The position numbers and the translations under genes are program-made. Under the pieces are notes generated by a model. The model ran no database searches. It was not told the DNA's origin and worked only from the letters and a program-made list of their open reading frames with translations. Below are positions 1 through 9,936 of a stretch of 64,000 nucleotides of DNA, piece after piece (the stretch's first letter is position 1; the number at the start of each line of letters is the position of its first letter). The DNA comes from JBKECO01 sp047974745 (GTDB lineage Bacteria > Bacillota > Clostridia > Lachnospirales > Lachnospiraceae). The stretch spans positions 1 through 64,000 of the forward strand of contig JBKECO010000022.1 of the NCBI GenBank assembly GCA_047974745.1. The letters run 5' to 3'.

Positions 1-8
1 AGGAAGTT

Positions 9-2927
9 ATGTTAAAAGCAGAAGATATAAAAGCATATGATCTGATCGAAATCCACCCTTTAGAAGACATTGATTCAGAGGGATATATTTTAAAGCATAA
101 AAAGAGCGGCGCCAGAATCACCCTTGTTTCGAACAAGGATGAGAACAAAGTCTTTTATGTCGGATTTCGCACGCCACCGACAGACAGCACTGGTGTTGCG
201 CATATCATCGAGCACAGTGTTCTCTGTGGCTCAGAAAAATTTCCATGCAAGGATCCTTTTGTTGAACTAGTCAAAGGATCACTCAATACATTTTTAAATG
301 CAATGACTTATCCGGATAAGACGGTCTATCCAGTAGCCAGCTGCAATGACAAAGATTTTGCCAACTTGATGGATGTTTATTTGAATGCAGTCTTTTACCC
401 GAATATATACAAGAAATCTGAAATTTTCAAGCAGGAAGGCTGGCATTATGAATTAGAGAGCCTTACGGATCCCATAACGATCAATGGTGTTGTCTATAAT
501 GAAATGAAAGGCGCATTTTCTTCCCCAGAGGGTGTTGTTGCTCGTGAAATTTCCAATTCTTTATTTCCAGATACGACTTATGGAAATGAATCAGGTGGAA
601 ACCCTGAAAACATTCCTGAGCTGACCTATCAGGATTTTATTGATTTCCATCAGAAATACTATCATCCATCGAATTCTTATTTCTATATATATGGGAATAT
701 GGATATGGCGGAGAGGCTGGACTGGCTCGATCAAGAATATCTGTCTAAATTTGACAGGATTCCCGTTATTTCAGAAATTGAACTGCAGAAACCTTTTCAA
801 GAGATCCGAGATGTATATAAGACCTATCCGGTTTCGGATGACGATCCGGTGGAACATAGTACTTATTTATCTTATAATATGGCGATCTCAACGGCACTGG
901 ACAAAGAACTGTATTTAGCCTTTGAAGTTCTAGACTATGCCCTGCTAAGTGCCCCTGGAGCACCTCTCAAACAGGCACTTATCGATCGCGGAATCGGTAA
1001 TGATATTCTGGGTTCCTACGATAACGGAACATTGCAGCCAGTGTTCTCAATTGTTTCGAAAAATGCAGACAGCAGCCAAAAGGATGAATTCAAATCCGTC
1101 ATACTTGAGATTTTAAAGCAGCAGTCGGAGGGAGCTTTAAATAAAAAGTCACTGTATGCTGGTTTAAATAGTATGGAGTTCAAATTCAGAGAATCAGATT
1201 TTGGAAATTATCCAAAAGGACTGATTTATGGACTTCAGCTGTTAGACAGCTGGCTCTATGATGAAAGCAGACCATTTCTTCATTTGGAGGCGATCGCTAC
1301 CTTTGCATTTTTGCGTAGCAAGATCGAAGGAACATATTTTGAGGATCTGATTCAAACCTATATGCTGGACAATACGCACGTATCTATGGTAACAGTGGAG
1401 CCGATACAGGGTCAGAATGCAATTGTAGAAAAAGAATTGTCGGACAAGCTCGAAGCCTATAAACAGGGATTGACACAGGATGAACTCTTACAGCTCATTG
1501 AGGATACAAAGGCACTGAAACGATACCAAGAGGAGCCATCTCCATTGGAAGAACTGGAAAAAATCCCCATGCTGTCCAGAGAAGATCTGAAAACGGAGGC
1601 AATGGATCTAAATCTAAAGATCAGTGAATCGGATGGTGTTAAAATTCTGCATACAGACATGTTCACCAGTGGGATACAATATGTGAATTTATTTTTTGAC
1701 ATTACAGATGTTGCTGTGTCGGATATCCCTTATATCGGACTTCTTAGATCCATGCTTGGATATCTGGATACGAAGTCCTATACATACCAGGATCTTGCTA
1801 ATGAAATTAATCTGGAAACAGGTGGAATTTCGTTTTCAACAACGATCTATAATAGTATAAAGACAACCGGAACCTTTCAGGTAAAGTTTGTGGTGCACCT
1901 AAAGACTCTTTATGCAAAATTGACTAAATCAATGGAGCTAGTAAAGGAGATCATAGCGGGAACCTCCTTCGAAGATGAGAAAAGATTAAAAGAAATGCTT
2001 TCTGAAATAAAATCAAGACTGCAGATGGCATTGTCATCCTCCGGACATTCCTTCTCTGCAATTCGAGCAATGTCTTATTTTTCAGAGTCTGCCTTATATA
2101 CTGAAAGTGTTCAGGGAATCGAGTTCTATCGAGTTGTTTGCGATCTGGAAGAGAATTTTGAGGATCGAAAAGAGGAGTTAAAAGAGAAATTTAAGCATCT
2201 CATGCAAAGAATTTTCCGTCAGAAGACCTTTATACTCAGTATAACAGCTGACGAAGAAGGATTTTTGCCAATCAAAAATGAAGTCAAAGGACTAAGAGAA
2301 GTATTACCAGTTGTTGATTTCAAAGAATCGATTGAGCCACTCCTGTGCAGCAAGAAAAATGAAGGATTCATGGATTCATCAAAAGTCCAGTATGTAAGCC
2401 GTGCCGGTAATTTCTTAGATCAGGGGCATGCATATTCTGGCGCATTGAGAATCCTCAAAGTGATCTTAAGCTATGACTACCTGTGGAATCAGGTTCGTGT
2501 TCAGGGTGGAGCATATGGTTGCGGAATAGCATTTCATCGAAGCGGGAATGCCTACTTTTACTCCTATCGCGATCCTAATATCAAAAGAACAAATGATGTG
2601 TATAATAAAGTTCCCAACTATTTGCAAGAGTTCTCAGCAGATGAAAGAGAGATGACAAAATATATTATCGGTGCTTTAAGCGAACTGGATACACCTCTAA
2701 ATCCATCTGCGACCGGATCCCGTTCCGTATCTGCATATTTCAGTGAGATTACACTTGCTGATCTTCAAAGGGAACGAGATGAGATTTTAAATGCAAAGCA
2801 AGAACAGATACAGGAGATGTCGAATTTAGTCGAAAGTGTTCTCGCTCAAGAGTATCTTTGTGTGATCGGCAATGAAGATAAGATAAAGGAAGACAAAGAA
2901 TTATTCATGGAGATTAAAAAGTTATAA
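9..2927 (+). CDS. M16C family zinc metallopeptidase (PreP/insulinase-like)
   Basis: A 972-residue protein of the usual length for the PreP-type M16C peptidases, which close two halves around short peptides to degrade them. The inverted zinc motif HxxEH is seen at residues 65-69 (H65, E68, H69), with a third ligand Glu at about residue 165 in an NEMKG context. The 100-residue spacing matches the family. A second M16-type half follows, containing a GGAYG-type substrate-binding region near residue 835. The start is the ATG at 9, with AGGAAG at 1-6 as ribosome binding site; anything upstream lies outside the window. No signal peptide is seen, so it is probably a cytosolic oligopeptidase. It is followed by era after 48 bases. 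Confidence 0.9.
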   Translation: MLKAEDIKAYDLIEIHPLEDIDSEGYILKHKKSGARITLVSNKDENKVFYVGFRTPPTDSTGVAHIIEHSVLCGSEKFPCKDPFVELVKGSLNTFLNAMTYPDKTVYPVASCNDKDFANLMDVYLNAVFYPNIYKKSEIFKQEGWHYELESLTDPITINGVVYNEMKGAFSSPEGVVAREISNSLFPDTTYGNESGGNPENIPELTYQDFIDFHQKYYHPSNSYFYIYGNMDMAERLDWLDQEYLSKFDRIPVISEIELQKPFQEIRDVYKTYPVSDDDPVEHSTYLSYNMAISTALDKELYLAFEVLDYALLSAPGAPLKQALIDRGIGNDILGSYDNGTLQPVFSIVSKNADSSQKDEFKSVILEILKQQSEGALNKKSLYAGLNSMEFKFRESDFGNYPKGLIYGLQLLDSWLYDESRPFLHLEAIATFAFLRSKIEGTYFEDLIQTYMLDNTHVSMVTVEPIQGQNAIVEKELSDKLEAYKQGLTQDELLQLIEDTKALKRYQEEPSPLEELEKIPMLSREDLKTEAMDLNLKISESDGVKILHTDMFTSGIQYVNLFFDITDVAVSDIPYIGLLRSMLGYLDTKSYTYQDLANEINLETGGISFSTTIYNSIKTTGTFQVKFVVHLKTLYAKLTKSMELVKEIIAGTSFEDEKRLKEMLSEIKSRLQMALSSSGHSFSAIRAMSYFSESALYTESVQGIEFYRVVCDLEENFEDRKEELKEKFKHLMQRIFRQKTFILSITADEEGFLPIKNEVKGLREVLPVVDFKESIEPLLCSKKNEGFMDSSKVQYVSRAGNFLDQGHAYSGALRILKVILSYDYLWNQVRVQGGAYGCGIAFHRSGNAYFYSYRDPNIKRTNDVYNKVPNYLQEFSADEREMTKYIIGALSELDTPLNPSATGSRSVSAYFSEITLADLQRERDEILNAKQEQIQEMSNLVESVLAQEYLCVIGNEDKIKEDKELFMEIKKL

Positions 2928-2975
2928 TGACGGGGTCAAAAAGCAGATTGTCACCTGATAAATGGAAGGAAAAGA

Positions 2976-3887
2976 ATGCAAGATAAAATAAAAACTGGAT
3001 TTGTTACAATTATAGGTCGACCAAACGTAGGTAAATCCACATTGATGAATCATCTGATCGGTCAGAAAATAGCGATAACTTCGAACAAACCTCAGACGAC
3101 AAGGAATCGAATTCAGACTGTCTATACAGATGCGCAAAAAGGACAGATCGTATTTTTGGATACACCCGGTATCCATCAAGCTAAAAACAAATTAGGGCAG
3201 TACATGGTAAATGTTGCTCAGAAAACACTCAAGGATGTGGATGTTATTTTATGGCTCGTGGAGCCCTCAAATTATATTGGGAGCGGAGACCAGTATATTA
3301 TTGAACAACTGCAAAAAGTAAAGACACCAGTCATTTTAGTGATCAATAAAATCGATACAGTCAAAAAAGAAGAAATTCTGTCGATTATTGATACTTATCG
3401 GAAAGCTTATGAATTTCATGAAATCATTCCAGTATCTGCACTAAGGGAATTAAATCTTGAAGATGTGATTCAGACGATATTTAAATATCTGCCGGTCGGT
3501 CCCATGTTTTTTGATGAAGATACCATTACAGATCAGCCTGAGAGACAAATTATAGCAGAAATGATCCGAGAGAAAGCACTGCATGCTCTGAACGAGGAAA
3601 TTCCCCATGGGATAGCAGTTGTCATTGACAGTATGAAGGATAGGAAAATGTCTGAAATTACGGATATCGAAGCTACCATCATCTGTGAAAGAGATTCTCA
3701 CAAAGGAATCATTATTGGCAAGGGTGGTTCCATGCTTAAGAAAATAGGAAGTAATGCCAGATTTGAAGTGGAACGTTTGCTGGGGCATCAGGTAAACCTA
3801 AAGCTATGGGTAAAAGTCAAAAAGGACTGGCGAGACAGCGACTTCCTCATCAAGAACTTTGGGTATAAAAAGGATGATTACTCATAG
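2976..3887 (+). CDS. era: GTPase Era
   Basis: Era is an essential GTPase that binds the 3' end of 16S rRNA and helps 30S subunit assembly. The 303-residue length is standard. The G1 P-loop GRPNVGKST is at residues 14-22, the G2 region PQTT follows at 39-42, G3 DTPG is at 62-65, and NKID (G4) comes later. The C-terminal KH RNA-binding domain has the IIIGKGG signature. The ATG at 2976 is preceded by AAGGAAAAG. It sits 8 bases upstream of recO, the common era-recO arrangement in Firmicutes, so the two are probably co-transcribed. Confidence 0.96.
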   Translation: MQDKIKTGFVTIIGRPNVGKSTLMNHLIGQKIAITSNKPQTTRNRIQTVYTDAQKGQIVFLDTPGIHQAKNKLGQYMVNVAQKTLKDVDVILWLVEPSNYIGSGDQYIIEQLQKVKTPVILVINKIDTVKKEEILSIIDTYRKAYEFHEIIPVSALRELNLEDVIQTIFKYLPVGPMFFDEDTITDQPERQIIAEMIREKALHALNEEIPHGIAVVIDSMKDRKMSEITDIEATIICERDSHKGIIIGKGGSMLKKIGSNARFEVERLLGHQVNLKLWVKVKKDWRDSDFLIKNFGYKKDDYS

Positions 3888-3895
3888 GAGTCAAT

Positions 3896-4642
3896 ATGAA
3901 TGAGCACCATATAGTTGTGACTGGAATGGTCATACATGTAATGCCGATCAGCGAATTTGACAAACGGATCCTGATTCTGACAACGGATCGCGGGAAAATA
4001 ACTGTGTTCGCCAGAGGTGCCAGGAGACCGAACAGTCAGTATTTGGCAGCTTGTAATTTGTTTGCATTTGGTGAATTCGAGCTTTATGAAGGAAAGAATG
4101 CATATAATCTGTCTAAAGTACAGATCAGCAATTATTTTCGGGAGTTGATACTGGATTATGAAAATGCCTGTTATGGCTTTTATTTCTTAGAGCTCTCTGA
4201 GTACTACGCACGAGAAAATGCTGATGATAAAAATCTCTTGAAACTGCTCTATCAGAGTCTTCGTGCATTAGAAAATAAAGGTCTTGAAAATGCTTTGATA
4301 CAGAGGATTTTTGAGCTCAAGCTGCTCGTCATTGAAGGGGAATATCCAAATCTTTTTTCCTGCCAGAAATGCGGAAGTACGCAAGACCTTCATTCCTTCG
4401 CTGTCAGGGCTGGCGGACTTATTTGCGATACCTGCAGGGTGGATGAAAAAAGAATATTGATGAGTGATGCGCTGATCTACACAATGCAATATATCATCAC
4501 CTCCTCCATAGAAAAGCTGTATACCTTCAGCCTTTCTGCGGAGGTCTTTACAGAGCTGGATCAGGTGATGGAAGAATTGATAAAAATATACATTCCACAT
4601 AAGTTCAAGTCATTTGAAATTTTGAAAACGATCCTATCTTGA
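3896..4642 (+). CDS. recO: DNA repair protein RecO
   Basis: RecO is a recombination mediator that works with RecR to load RecA on SSB-coated single-stranded DNA. The 248-residue protein has an N-terminal OB fold that starts with a VTGMVIHVMPISEFD-type strand, then a helical domain. A CxxC...CxxC zinc-binding region follows (CQKC and CDTC, near residues 155-180). Length and order match the family. It directly follows era (8-base gap). The promoter for the next gene overlaps its stop codon, so this gene probably ends the era-recO unit. Confidence 0.93.
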   Translation: MNEHHIVVTGMVIHVMPISEFDKRILILTTDRGKITVFARGARRPNSQYLAACNLFAFGEFELYEGKNAYNLSKVQISNYFRELILDYENACYGFYFLELSEYYARENADDKNLLKLLYQSLRALENKGLENALIQRIFELKLLVIEGEYPNLFSCQKCGSTQDLHSFAVRAGGLICDTCRVDEKRILMSDALIYTMQYIITSSIEKLYTFSLSAEVFTELDQVMEELIKIYIPHKFKSFEILKTILS

Positions 4643-4667
4643 AAACAAAAAAATTACATAGTATAAT
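4639..4667 (+). promoter_or_regulatory. Sigma-A promoter for the lipoprotein-glyS unit
   Basis: TTGAAA at 4639-4644, a 17-base spacer, then a perfect TATAAT at 4662-4667. It overlaps the recO stop codon and leads into a gene starting about 67 bases downstream. Confidence 0.7.
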
Positions 4668-4733
4668 GACATGGTTAATCTACAATAGTAGTTAAAAAAT
4701 AGAACGAAAAATGAATCAAGGAGTGCCAAACGA

Positions 4734-5345
4734 ATGAGAACTTACTTATCAATGACGTTGCTTATGATTTTGATCGCTGCCATGTTAACAGGGTGCGCCG
4801 GGAACTTAGATGCAGATACTGACACGATCTATATTGCAGAGAACGGCTCAGTACAAAGCATAGACACAGGCCTTTTTAATCAGACTTACTATGATTTTGA
4901 TGAATTGAAGCTGTATGTGGAGGAATCGGTACAGGAGATATCTGGTGGAGATACCAGTATTGTAAAGGTGGTAGAGTTTAAGGAAACAGAAGATAGGGTA
5001 AAACTATCTCTAAAATACCAAAGTCCGCAATATTATGAAGAATTCAATGGAATGACCCTATTCTCCGGAAGCGTAACAGAAGCGTTGAATGAAGAATATG
5101 ATTTTGACACCGTGTTCTACTCTGTGACAGATGGAGAAAAAGGGGAAGAATTAGATAGGAATGAGGTCATTAATAACGGGACTGAGAAGATAGTTATCAT
5201 TGAAGCAGATGTAAATGTAAAGGTTGACGGTAAGATCACTGTAATATCAGGAGAACATACAAAGGTACTGGATCGTAATTTGGCAGAGATATCGACAGAT
5301 GACGAGGGGGAATCTTCGGAGCTGACATATATAATATATCAATAA
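4734..5345 (+). CDS. Putative lipoprotein of unknown function
   Basis: A 203-residue protein with an N-terminal hydrophobic signal and a clear lipobox (LTGC, Cys about residue 21), so it should be lipid-anchored on the outer face of the membrane. The mature part is acidic, with many Asp and Glu, and has no motif I recognise; mostly beta strands are expected. A good ribosome binding site (CAAGGAGTG) precedes the ATG. It is followed by glyS after 36 bases and shares its promoter. The link with glyS is positional only, and I assign no function. Confidence 0.8.
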   Translation: MRTYLSMTLLMILIAAMLTGCAGNLDADTDTIYIAENGSVQSIDTGLFNQTYYDFDELKLYVEESVQEISGGDTSIVKVVEFKETEDRVKLSLKYQSPQYYEEFNGMTLFSGSVTEALNEEYDFDTVFYSVTDGEKGEELDRNEVINNGTEKIVIIEADVNVKVDGKITVISGEHTKVLDRNLAEISTDDEGESSELTYIIYQ

Positions 5346-5381
5346 GTATGTAAGCGTAAGGTGACAGAAAGGAAGTTCAAT

Positions 5382-6785
5382 ATGGAAAAAACAATGGAGA
5401 AAATAGTTGCGCTGGCAAAGGCCAGGGGATTTGTATACCCGGGATCCGAGATCTATGGCGGACTTGCGAACACATGGGATTACGGCAATCTTGGAGTGGA
5501 ACTAAAGAATAATGTCAAGAAAGCATGGTGGCAGAAATTTATTCAGGAGAATCCTTATAATGTAGGTGTGGATTGTGCAATTCTTATGAATCCGCAGACA
5601 TGGATCGCATCCGGACATCTGGCTGGATTTTCCGATCCTTTAATGGATTGTAAAGAATGCAAAGAAAGATTTCGCGCTGATAAAATAATCGAAGATTTTG
5701 CTGCAGAGCATACAATAGTACTGCAAGGCTCTGTTGATGGATGGACCAGAGAGGAGATGGTGGAATTTATTGAAAAGAATAATATTCCATGCCCTTCCTG
5801 CGGAAAGCATAATTTTACAGATATCAGAAACTTTAATCTGATGTTCAAAACATTTCAGGGTGTTACCGAGGATGCAAAAAACACAGTCTACCTGAGACCT
5901 GAGACCGCACAAGGTATTTTTGTGAACTTTAAAAATGTGCAGAGAACCTCTAGAAAAAAAATTCCTTTCGGAATCGGTCAGATCGGAAAGTCATTTCGTA
6001 ATGAGATCACACCGGGTAACTTTACCTTTCGGACCAGAGAATTCGAACAGATGGAACTTGAGTTCTTCTGTGAACCAGGAACAGATATGAAGTGGTTCCT
6101 CTACTGGAGAGGCTTCTGCAGAGACTGGCTACTAAGTCTTGGCATCAAGGAAGATGAAATGCGTCTGCGTGATCATAATCAGGATGAACTTTGTTTTTAT
6201 TCGAAGGGAACTACAGATATTGAATTCAAATTTCCCTTCGGCTGGGGCGAATTATGGGGAATCGCAGACAGAACGGACTATGATCTGACCCAGCATCAGG
6301 AAACTTCAGGTCAGGACATGAGTTATTTTGATGATGAGAAGAAAGAAAAATATATTCCATATGTGATAGAACCTTCCTTAGGAGCTGACCGTGTTGTACT
6401 TGCATTCCTATGCGCTGCATATGATGAAGAAGAGCTTGCAGATGGCGAGATGAGAACGGTATTAAGATTTCACCCAGCACTGGCTCCTGTTAAGATCGGA
6501 GTACTTCCCCTTTCAAAGAAACTCAACGAAGGGGCAGAAAAGGTGTATACAACATTAGCAAAGCTTTGTAATTGTGAGTTCGATGACCGGGGCAATATCG
6601 GTAAAAGATATCGCAGACAGGATGAAATCGGAACGCCATTCTGCGTTACTTATGACTTTGATTCTGAAACAGATGGAGCAGTTACAGTGCGTGACCGCGA
6701 CACTATGGAACAGGTAAGAATTAAAATAGAAGATCTGACAGCTTATTTTAGTGAGAAGCTCCAATTTGAGATGATCGAAAATTAA
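5382..6785 (+). CDS. glyS: Glycine--tRNA ligase, dimeric type
   Basis: A 467-residue class II aminoacyl-tRNA synthetase that charges tRNA-Gly. It is the single-chain alpha2 type found in many Firmicutes and archaea, not the alpha2beta2 GlyQ/GlyS type. Seen are a GGLANTWDYG entry near the N-terminus, CxxC pairs (CKEC, CPSC), class II motif 2 (FRNEITPGNFTFRTREFEQME) and motif 3 (EPSLGADR). A C-terminal anticodon-binding domain follows. The start is ATG 5382 because AAGGAAG lies 6-7 bases upstream; an upstream GTG (5361) is in frame but has no good ribosome binding site. No T-box leader is visible before it. Confidence 0.95.
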   Translation: MEKTMEKIVALAKARGFVYPGSEIYGGLANTWDYGNLGVELKNNVKKAWWQKFIQENPYNVGVDCAILMNPQTWIASGHLAGFSDPLMDCKECKERFRADKIIEDFAAEHTIVLQGSVDGWTREEMVEFIEKNNIPCPSCGKHNFTDIRNFNLMFKTFQGVTEDAKNTVYLRPETAQGIFVNFKNVQRTSRKKIPFGIGQIGKSFRNEITPGNFTFRTREFEQMELEFFCEPGTDMKWFLYWRGFCRDWLLSLGIKEDEMRLRDHNQDELCFYSKGTTDIEFKFPFGWGELWGIADRTDYDLTQHQETSGQDMSYFDDEKKEKYIPYVIEPSLGADRVVLAFLCAAYDEEELADGEMRTVLRFHPALAPVKIGVLPLSKKLNEGAEKVYTTLAKLCNCEFDDRGNIGKRYRRQDEIGTPFCVTYDFDSETDGAVTVRDRDTMEQVRIKIEDLTAYFSEKLQFEMIEN

Positions 6786-6804
6786 GAATGATTAAAAAAA
6801 TATA

Positions 6805-6832
6805 TTGATAATGGCTAGATTTATGGTAATAT
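6805..6832 (+). promoter_or_regulatory. Promoter for ppdK
   Basis: TTGATA at 6805-6810, a 16-base spacer ending in TGG (extended -10), then TAATAT at 6827-6832. It gives a leader of about 95 bases before ppdK. Confidence 0.55.
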
Positions 6833-6934
6833 AAGTATGTGCGTTTTTCATACATCAATGGATATAGAATTTTGAAAAGCACAATGTTTTGTGTCTCAAT
6901 ACACTTAGCAATAATTTTAGGAGGATTTTGTAAA

Positions 6935-9562
6935 ATGGCAAACAAATGGGTTTATTTGTTCACCGAAGGAAGCGGAACGATGCGTAATCTTCTTGGTGGA
7001 AAAGGCTGCAACTTGGCAGAAATGACAAACTTAGGACTTCCGGTACCTCAGGGCTTCACGATCACAACAGAAGCATGTACACAGTACTACGAAGATGGCG
7101 AAGTAATCAATGATGAGATCCAGAATCAGATCATGGAAAACATCATAAAAATGGAAGAAATCACCGGCAAGAAATTTGGGGATCAGGAAAATCCATTATT
7201 AGTATCAGTTCGTTCTGGTGCGAGAGCATCTATGCCAGGTATGATGGATACCATCTTAAATCTGGGATTGAATGATGACGTGGTTGAAGTTATGGCTACA
7301 AAATCTGGAAATCCTCGTTGGGCATATGACTGCTACAGAAGATTTATCCAGATGTATTCCGATGTAGTTATGGAAGTAGGTAAGAAGTACTTCGAAGAAC
7401 TGATCGATGAAATGAAAGAAAAGAAAGGCGTTGAGAATGACGTTGATCTAACAGATGTTGATCTGAAAGAACTTGCAATGCAGTTCAAGGCTGAATACAA
7501 AAGTAAACTGGGAGAAGAATTCCCGGCGGATCCAAAAGAGCAGTTGATGGGAGCAATCAAAGCTGTATTCCGTTCATGGGATAATCCACGTGCGAATGTA
7601 TATCGTCGTGATAATGATATTCCTTATTCATGGGGAACCGCTGTCAATGTTCAGATGATGGCATTTGGTAACCTGGGAGATACTTCTGGAACAGGTGTAG
7701 CATTTACACGTAATCCTGCAACCGGCGAGAAAAAGCTCATGGGAGAATTCCTGATGAATGCTCAGGGCGAAGATGTTGTTGCTGGTGTTCGTACTCCAAA
7801 ACCAATCTCTGAACTTGCTGATGTTATGCCGGACGTATTTAACCAGTTCGTAGATATCTGCAATAAACTAGAAGATCATTACAGAGATATGCAGGATATG
7901 GAGTTTACGATCGAAGATAGAAAACTTTACATGTTGCAGACACGTAATGGAAAGAGAACTGCAAAAGCAGCACTTAACATTGCTTGTGACCTCGTAGATG
8001 AAGGAATGATCACAGATGAGAAAGCAGTTTCTATGATCGATCCTAGAAACTTAGATTCTCTGTTACATCCTCAGTTCGACGCTGAAGCGGTTAAAAAAGC
8101 AACACCAATGGCGAAAGCTCTTGCAGCAGCACCTGGTGCAGCTTGTGGAAAAATCGTGTTTACAGCAGAAGATGCTAAGAACTGGTCTGCAAAAGGTGAA
8201 AAAGTAGTATTAGTTCGTCTTGAGACATCTCCGGAAGATATTGAAGGAATGAAGGCTGCAGAAGGTATCCTGACAGCACGTGGTGGTATGACTTCTCATG
8301 CAGCTGTTGTTGCACGCGGAATGGGAACCTGCTGTGTATCTGGCTGCTCAGAATTAAAGATCAATGAAGCTGCTAAAACTGCTACTCTTGCAGGAAAAGT
8401 ATACAATGAAGGAGATGTAATCTCTTTTGACGGAACGACCGGCTATATCTATGATGGAGCTATGCCAACTGTTGATGCTTCTATCGAAGGAAACTTCGGA
8501 AGAATTATGGGTTGGGCAGATAAATACAGAACACTGAAGGTAAGAACAAATGCAGATACACCAGAAGATACACAGAAAGCTCGTGATCTTGGTGCAGAAG
8601 GAATTGGTCTTTGCCGTACAGAGCATATGTTCTTTGAAGGAAATCGTATAGATGCCTTCCGTGAGATGATTTGTTCTGATACTCTTGAAGAAAGAGAAGA
8701 AGCTCTGGAAAAATTACTGCCATTACAGCAGGGAGATTTTGAAAAGCTTTACGAAGTAATGGAAGGTGATCCAGTAACGATCCGTTTCTTAGATCCACCA
8801 CTTCATGAGTTCGTACCAACTGATGAAGAAGATATTCAAAAGCTTGCAGACGCAAAAGGAAAGACTGTAGAACAGATCAAAGAGATCATTGAATCCTTAC
8901 ATGAGTTCAATCCAATGATGGGACATAGAGGATGCCGTCTTTCAGTAACATATCCTGAAATTGCCAGAATGCAGACAAGAGCTGTGATCCGTGCAGCAAT
9001 CAACGTTGCGAATGCTCATCCGGAATGGAATCTTGTTCCGGAAATCATGATTCCATTGATCTCAGAAATCAAAGAGCTTAAGTTCGTAAAGAAAATCGTT
9101 GTTGAAACTGCAGATGCTGAAATAGCAGCAGCAGGCTCGAATCTCAAATATGAGGTCGGAACAATGATCGAGATTCCTAGAGCAGCATTGACAGCAGATG
9201 AGATTGCTACAGAAGCTGAATTCTTCTGCTTTGGAACGAATGACCTCACACAGATGACCTATGGTTTCTCTCGTGATGATGCTGGTAAGTTCTTGGATGC
9301 TTATTACAATACAAAGATTTTTGAATATGATCCATTTGCAAAGCTCGACCAGGTAGGTGTTGGACAGCTTATGATCATGGCTATCGAAAAAGGTAAGAAA
9401 ACACGTCCTGATATGCATACAGGTATTTGTGGAGAACATGGCGGAGATCCATCTTCCATCGAATTCTGCCACAAGATCGGTCTTGATTATGTTTCCTGCT
9501 CACCATTCCGTGTGCCGGTTGCTCGTCTTGCTGCTGCTCAGGCTGCAATTGCAAACAAATAA
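6935..9562 (+). CDS. ppdK: Pyruvate, phosphate dikinase
   Basis: An 875-residue enzyme that interconverts pyruvate, ATP and phosphate with PEP, AMP and PPi. In anaerobic clostridia it works in PPi-linked glycolysis alongside pyruvate kinase, which is also present in this window. Visible are the N-terminal ATP-grasp region with GGKGCNLAEM, the swivelling phosphohistidine domain with TSHAAVVARG (H455), and the C-terminal PEP/pyruvate barrel with the GICGEHGG loop (C832). These positions nearly match the well-studied clostridial enzyme. The ATG at 6935 has AGGAGG 9 bases upstream; longer in-frame starts are rejected. A strong terminator follows. Confidence 0.97.
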   Translation: MANKWVYLFTEGSGTMRNLLGGKGCNLAEMTNLGLPVPQGFTITTEACTQYYEDGEVINDEIQNQIMENIIKMEEITGKKFGDQENPLLVSVRSGARASMPGMMDTILNLGLNDDVVEVMATKSGNPRWAYDCYRRFIQMYSDVVMEVGKKYFEELIDEMKEKKGVENDVDLTDVDLKELAMQFKAEYKSKLGEEFPADPKEQLMGAIKAVFRSWDNPRANVYRRDNDIPYSWGTAVNVQMMAFGNLGDTSGTGVAFTRNPATGEKKLMGEFLMNAQGEDVVAGVRTPKPISELADVMPDVFNQFVDICNKLEDHYRDMQDMEFTIEDRKLYMLQTRNGKRTAKAALNIACDLVDEGMITDEKAVSMIDPRNLDSLLHPQFDAEAVKKATPMAKALAAAPGAACGKIVFTAEDAKNWSAKGEKVVLVRLETSPEDIEGMKAAEGILTARGGMTSHAAVVARGMGTCCVSGCSELKINEAAKTATLAGKVYNEGDVISFDGTTGYIYDGAMPTVDASIEGNFGRIMGWADKYRTLKVRTNADTPEDTQKARDLGAEGIGLCRTEHMFFEGNRIDAFREMICSDTLEEREEALEKLLPLQQGDFEKLYEVMEGDPVTIRFLDPPLHEFVPTDEEDIQKLADAKGKTVEQIKEIIESLHEFNPMMGHRGCRLSVTYPEIARMQTRAVIRAAINVANAHPEWNLVPEIMIPLISEIKELKFVKKIVVETADAEIAAAGSNLKYEVGTMIEIPRAALTADEIATEAEFFCFGTNDLTQMTYGFSRDDAGKFLDAYYNTKIFEYDPFAKLDQVGVGQLMIMAIEKGKKTRPDMHTGICGEHGGDPSSIEFCHKIGLDYVSCSPFRVPVARLAAAQAAIANK

Positions 9563-9575
9563 TTACGTATTAATT

Positions 9576-9615
9576 AAGAAAGGAAGCAGAATCCTACTGC
9601 TTCCTTTCTTTTTTT
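9576..9615 (+). terminator. Rho-independent terminator after ppdK
   Basis: A perfect 14-bp stem (9576-9589 with 9597-9610), a 7-base loop, then a run of T. Confidence 0.9.
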
Positions 9616-9643
9616 AAATCCGAAAGAATTGCTGGGAAAAGAT

Positions 9644-9672
9644 TTGACTTTTTGATCAAAAAATGATAATTT
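9644..9672 (+). promoter_or_regulatory. Promoter for the nucleoside-type ABC operon, with overlapping palindromes
   Basis: TTGACT at 9644-9649, a 17-base spacer with TGA just before the -10 (extended -10), then TAATTT at 9667-9672. The spacer contains the palindrome TTTGATCAAA (9651-9660). The -10 lies inside TGATAATTTATCA (9664-9676), a palindrome around one central base, so a repressor may bind here. Confidence 0.5.
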
Positions 9673-9678
9673 ATCAAT

Positions 9679-9936
9679 ATGGATTTTATCAAATGATCAA
9701 ATTTGCTTCAGGTATCAATACGAGCTTCCTAATCATTGATAAAATGAAAATAAATTTTATAACCCAAAGAATAAAGTACGAAGACGTAGGTAACATATGA
9801 TATTTATATGTATCTGGCGTCTTTTTTTATATCATAGAAAGCACTCCTATGATATAAAAAAACGCTCCGCTAGGATGCGACCGCCCCAGTAAGGTGAATT
9901 ATATAACCTGGACGTGGGATCAGTAGAAAGGAAAAT
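9679..9936 (+). promoter_or_regulatory. Structured leader of the ABC operon (unassigned)
   Basis: This gene-free stretch would be transcribed ahead of the ABC operon. It holds a terminator-like hairpin closed by AGACG / CGTCT and followed by seven T (about 9780-9831). Next comes a 10-bp inverted repeat TATATCATAG / CTATGATATA flanked by a T run and an A run (about 9824-9868). A further possible stem-loop with CCCA / TGGG and AGGT / ACCT arms lies just before the ribosome binding site (about 9884-9925). The arrangement suggests attenuation. I could not match it to a purine or any other riboswitch consensus. Confidence 0.4.

Noticed and set aside
9679..9936. A purine riboswitch before the nucleoside-type ABC operon
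   Set aside because: Looked for because of the transporter type, but the conserved purine-aptamer loops are not found.
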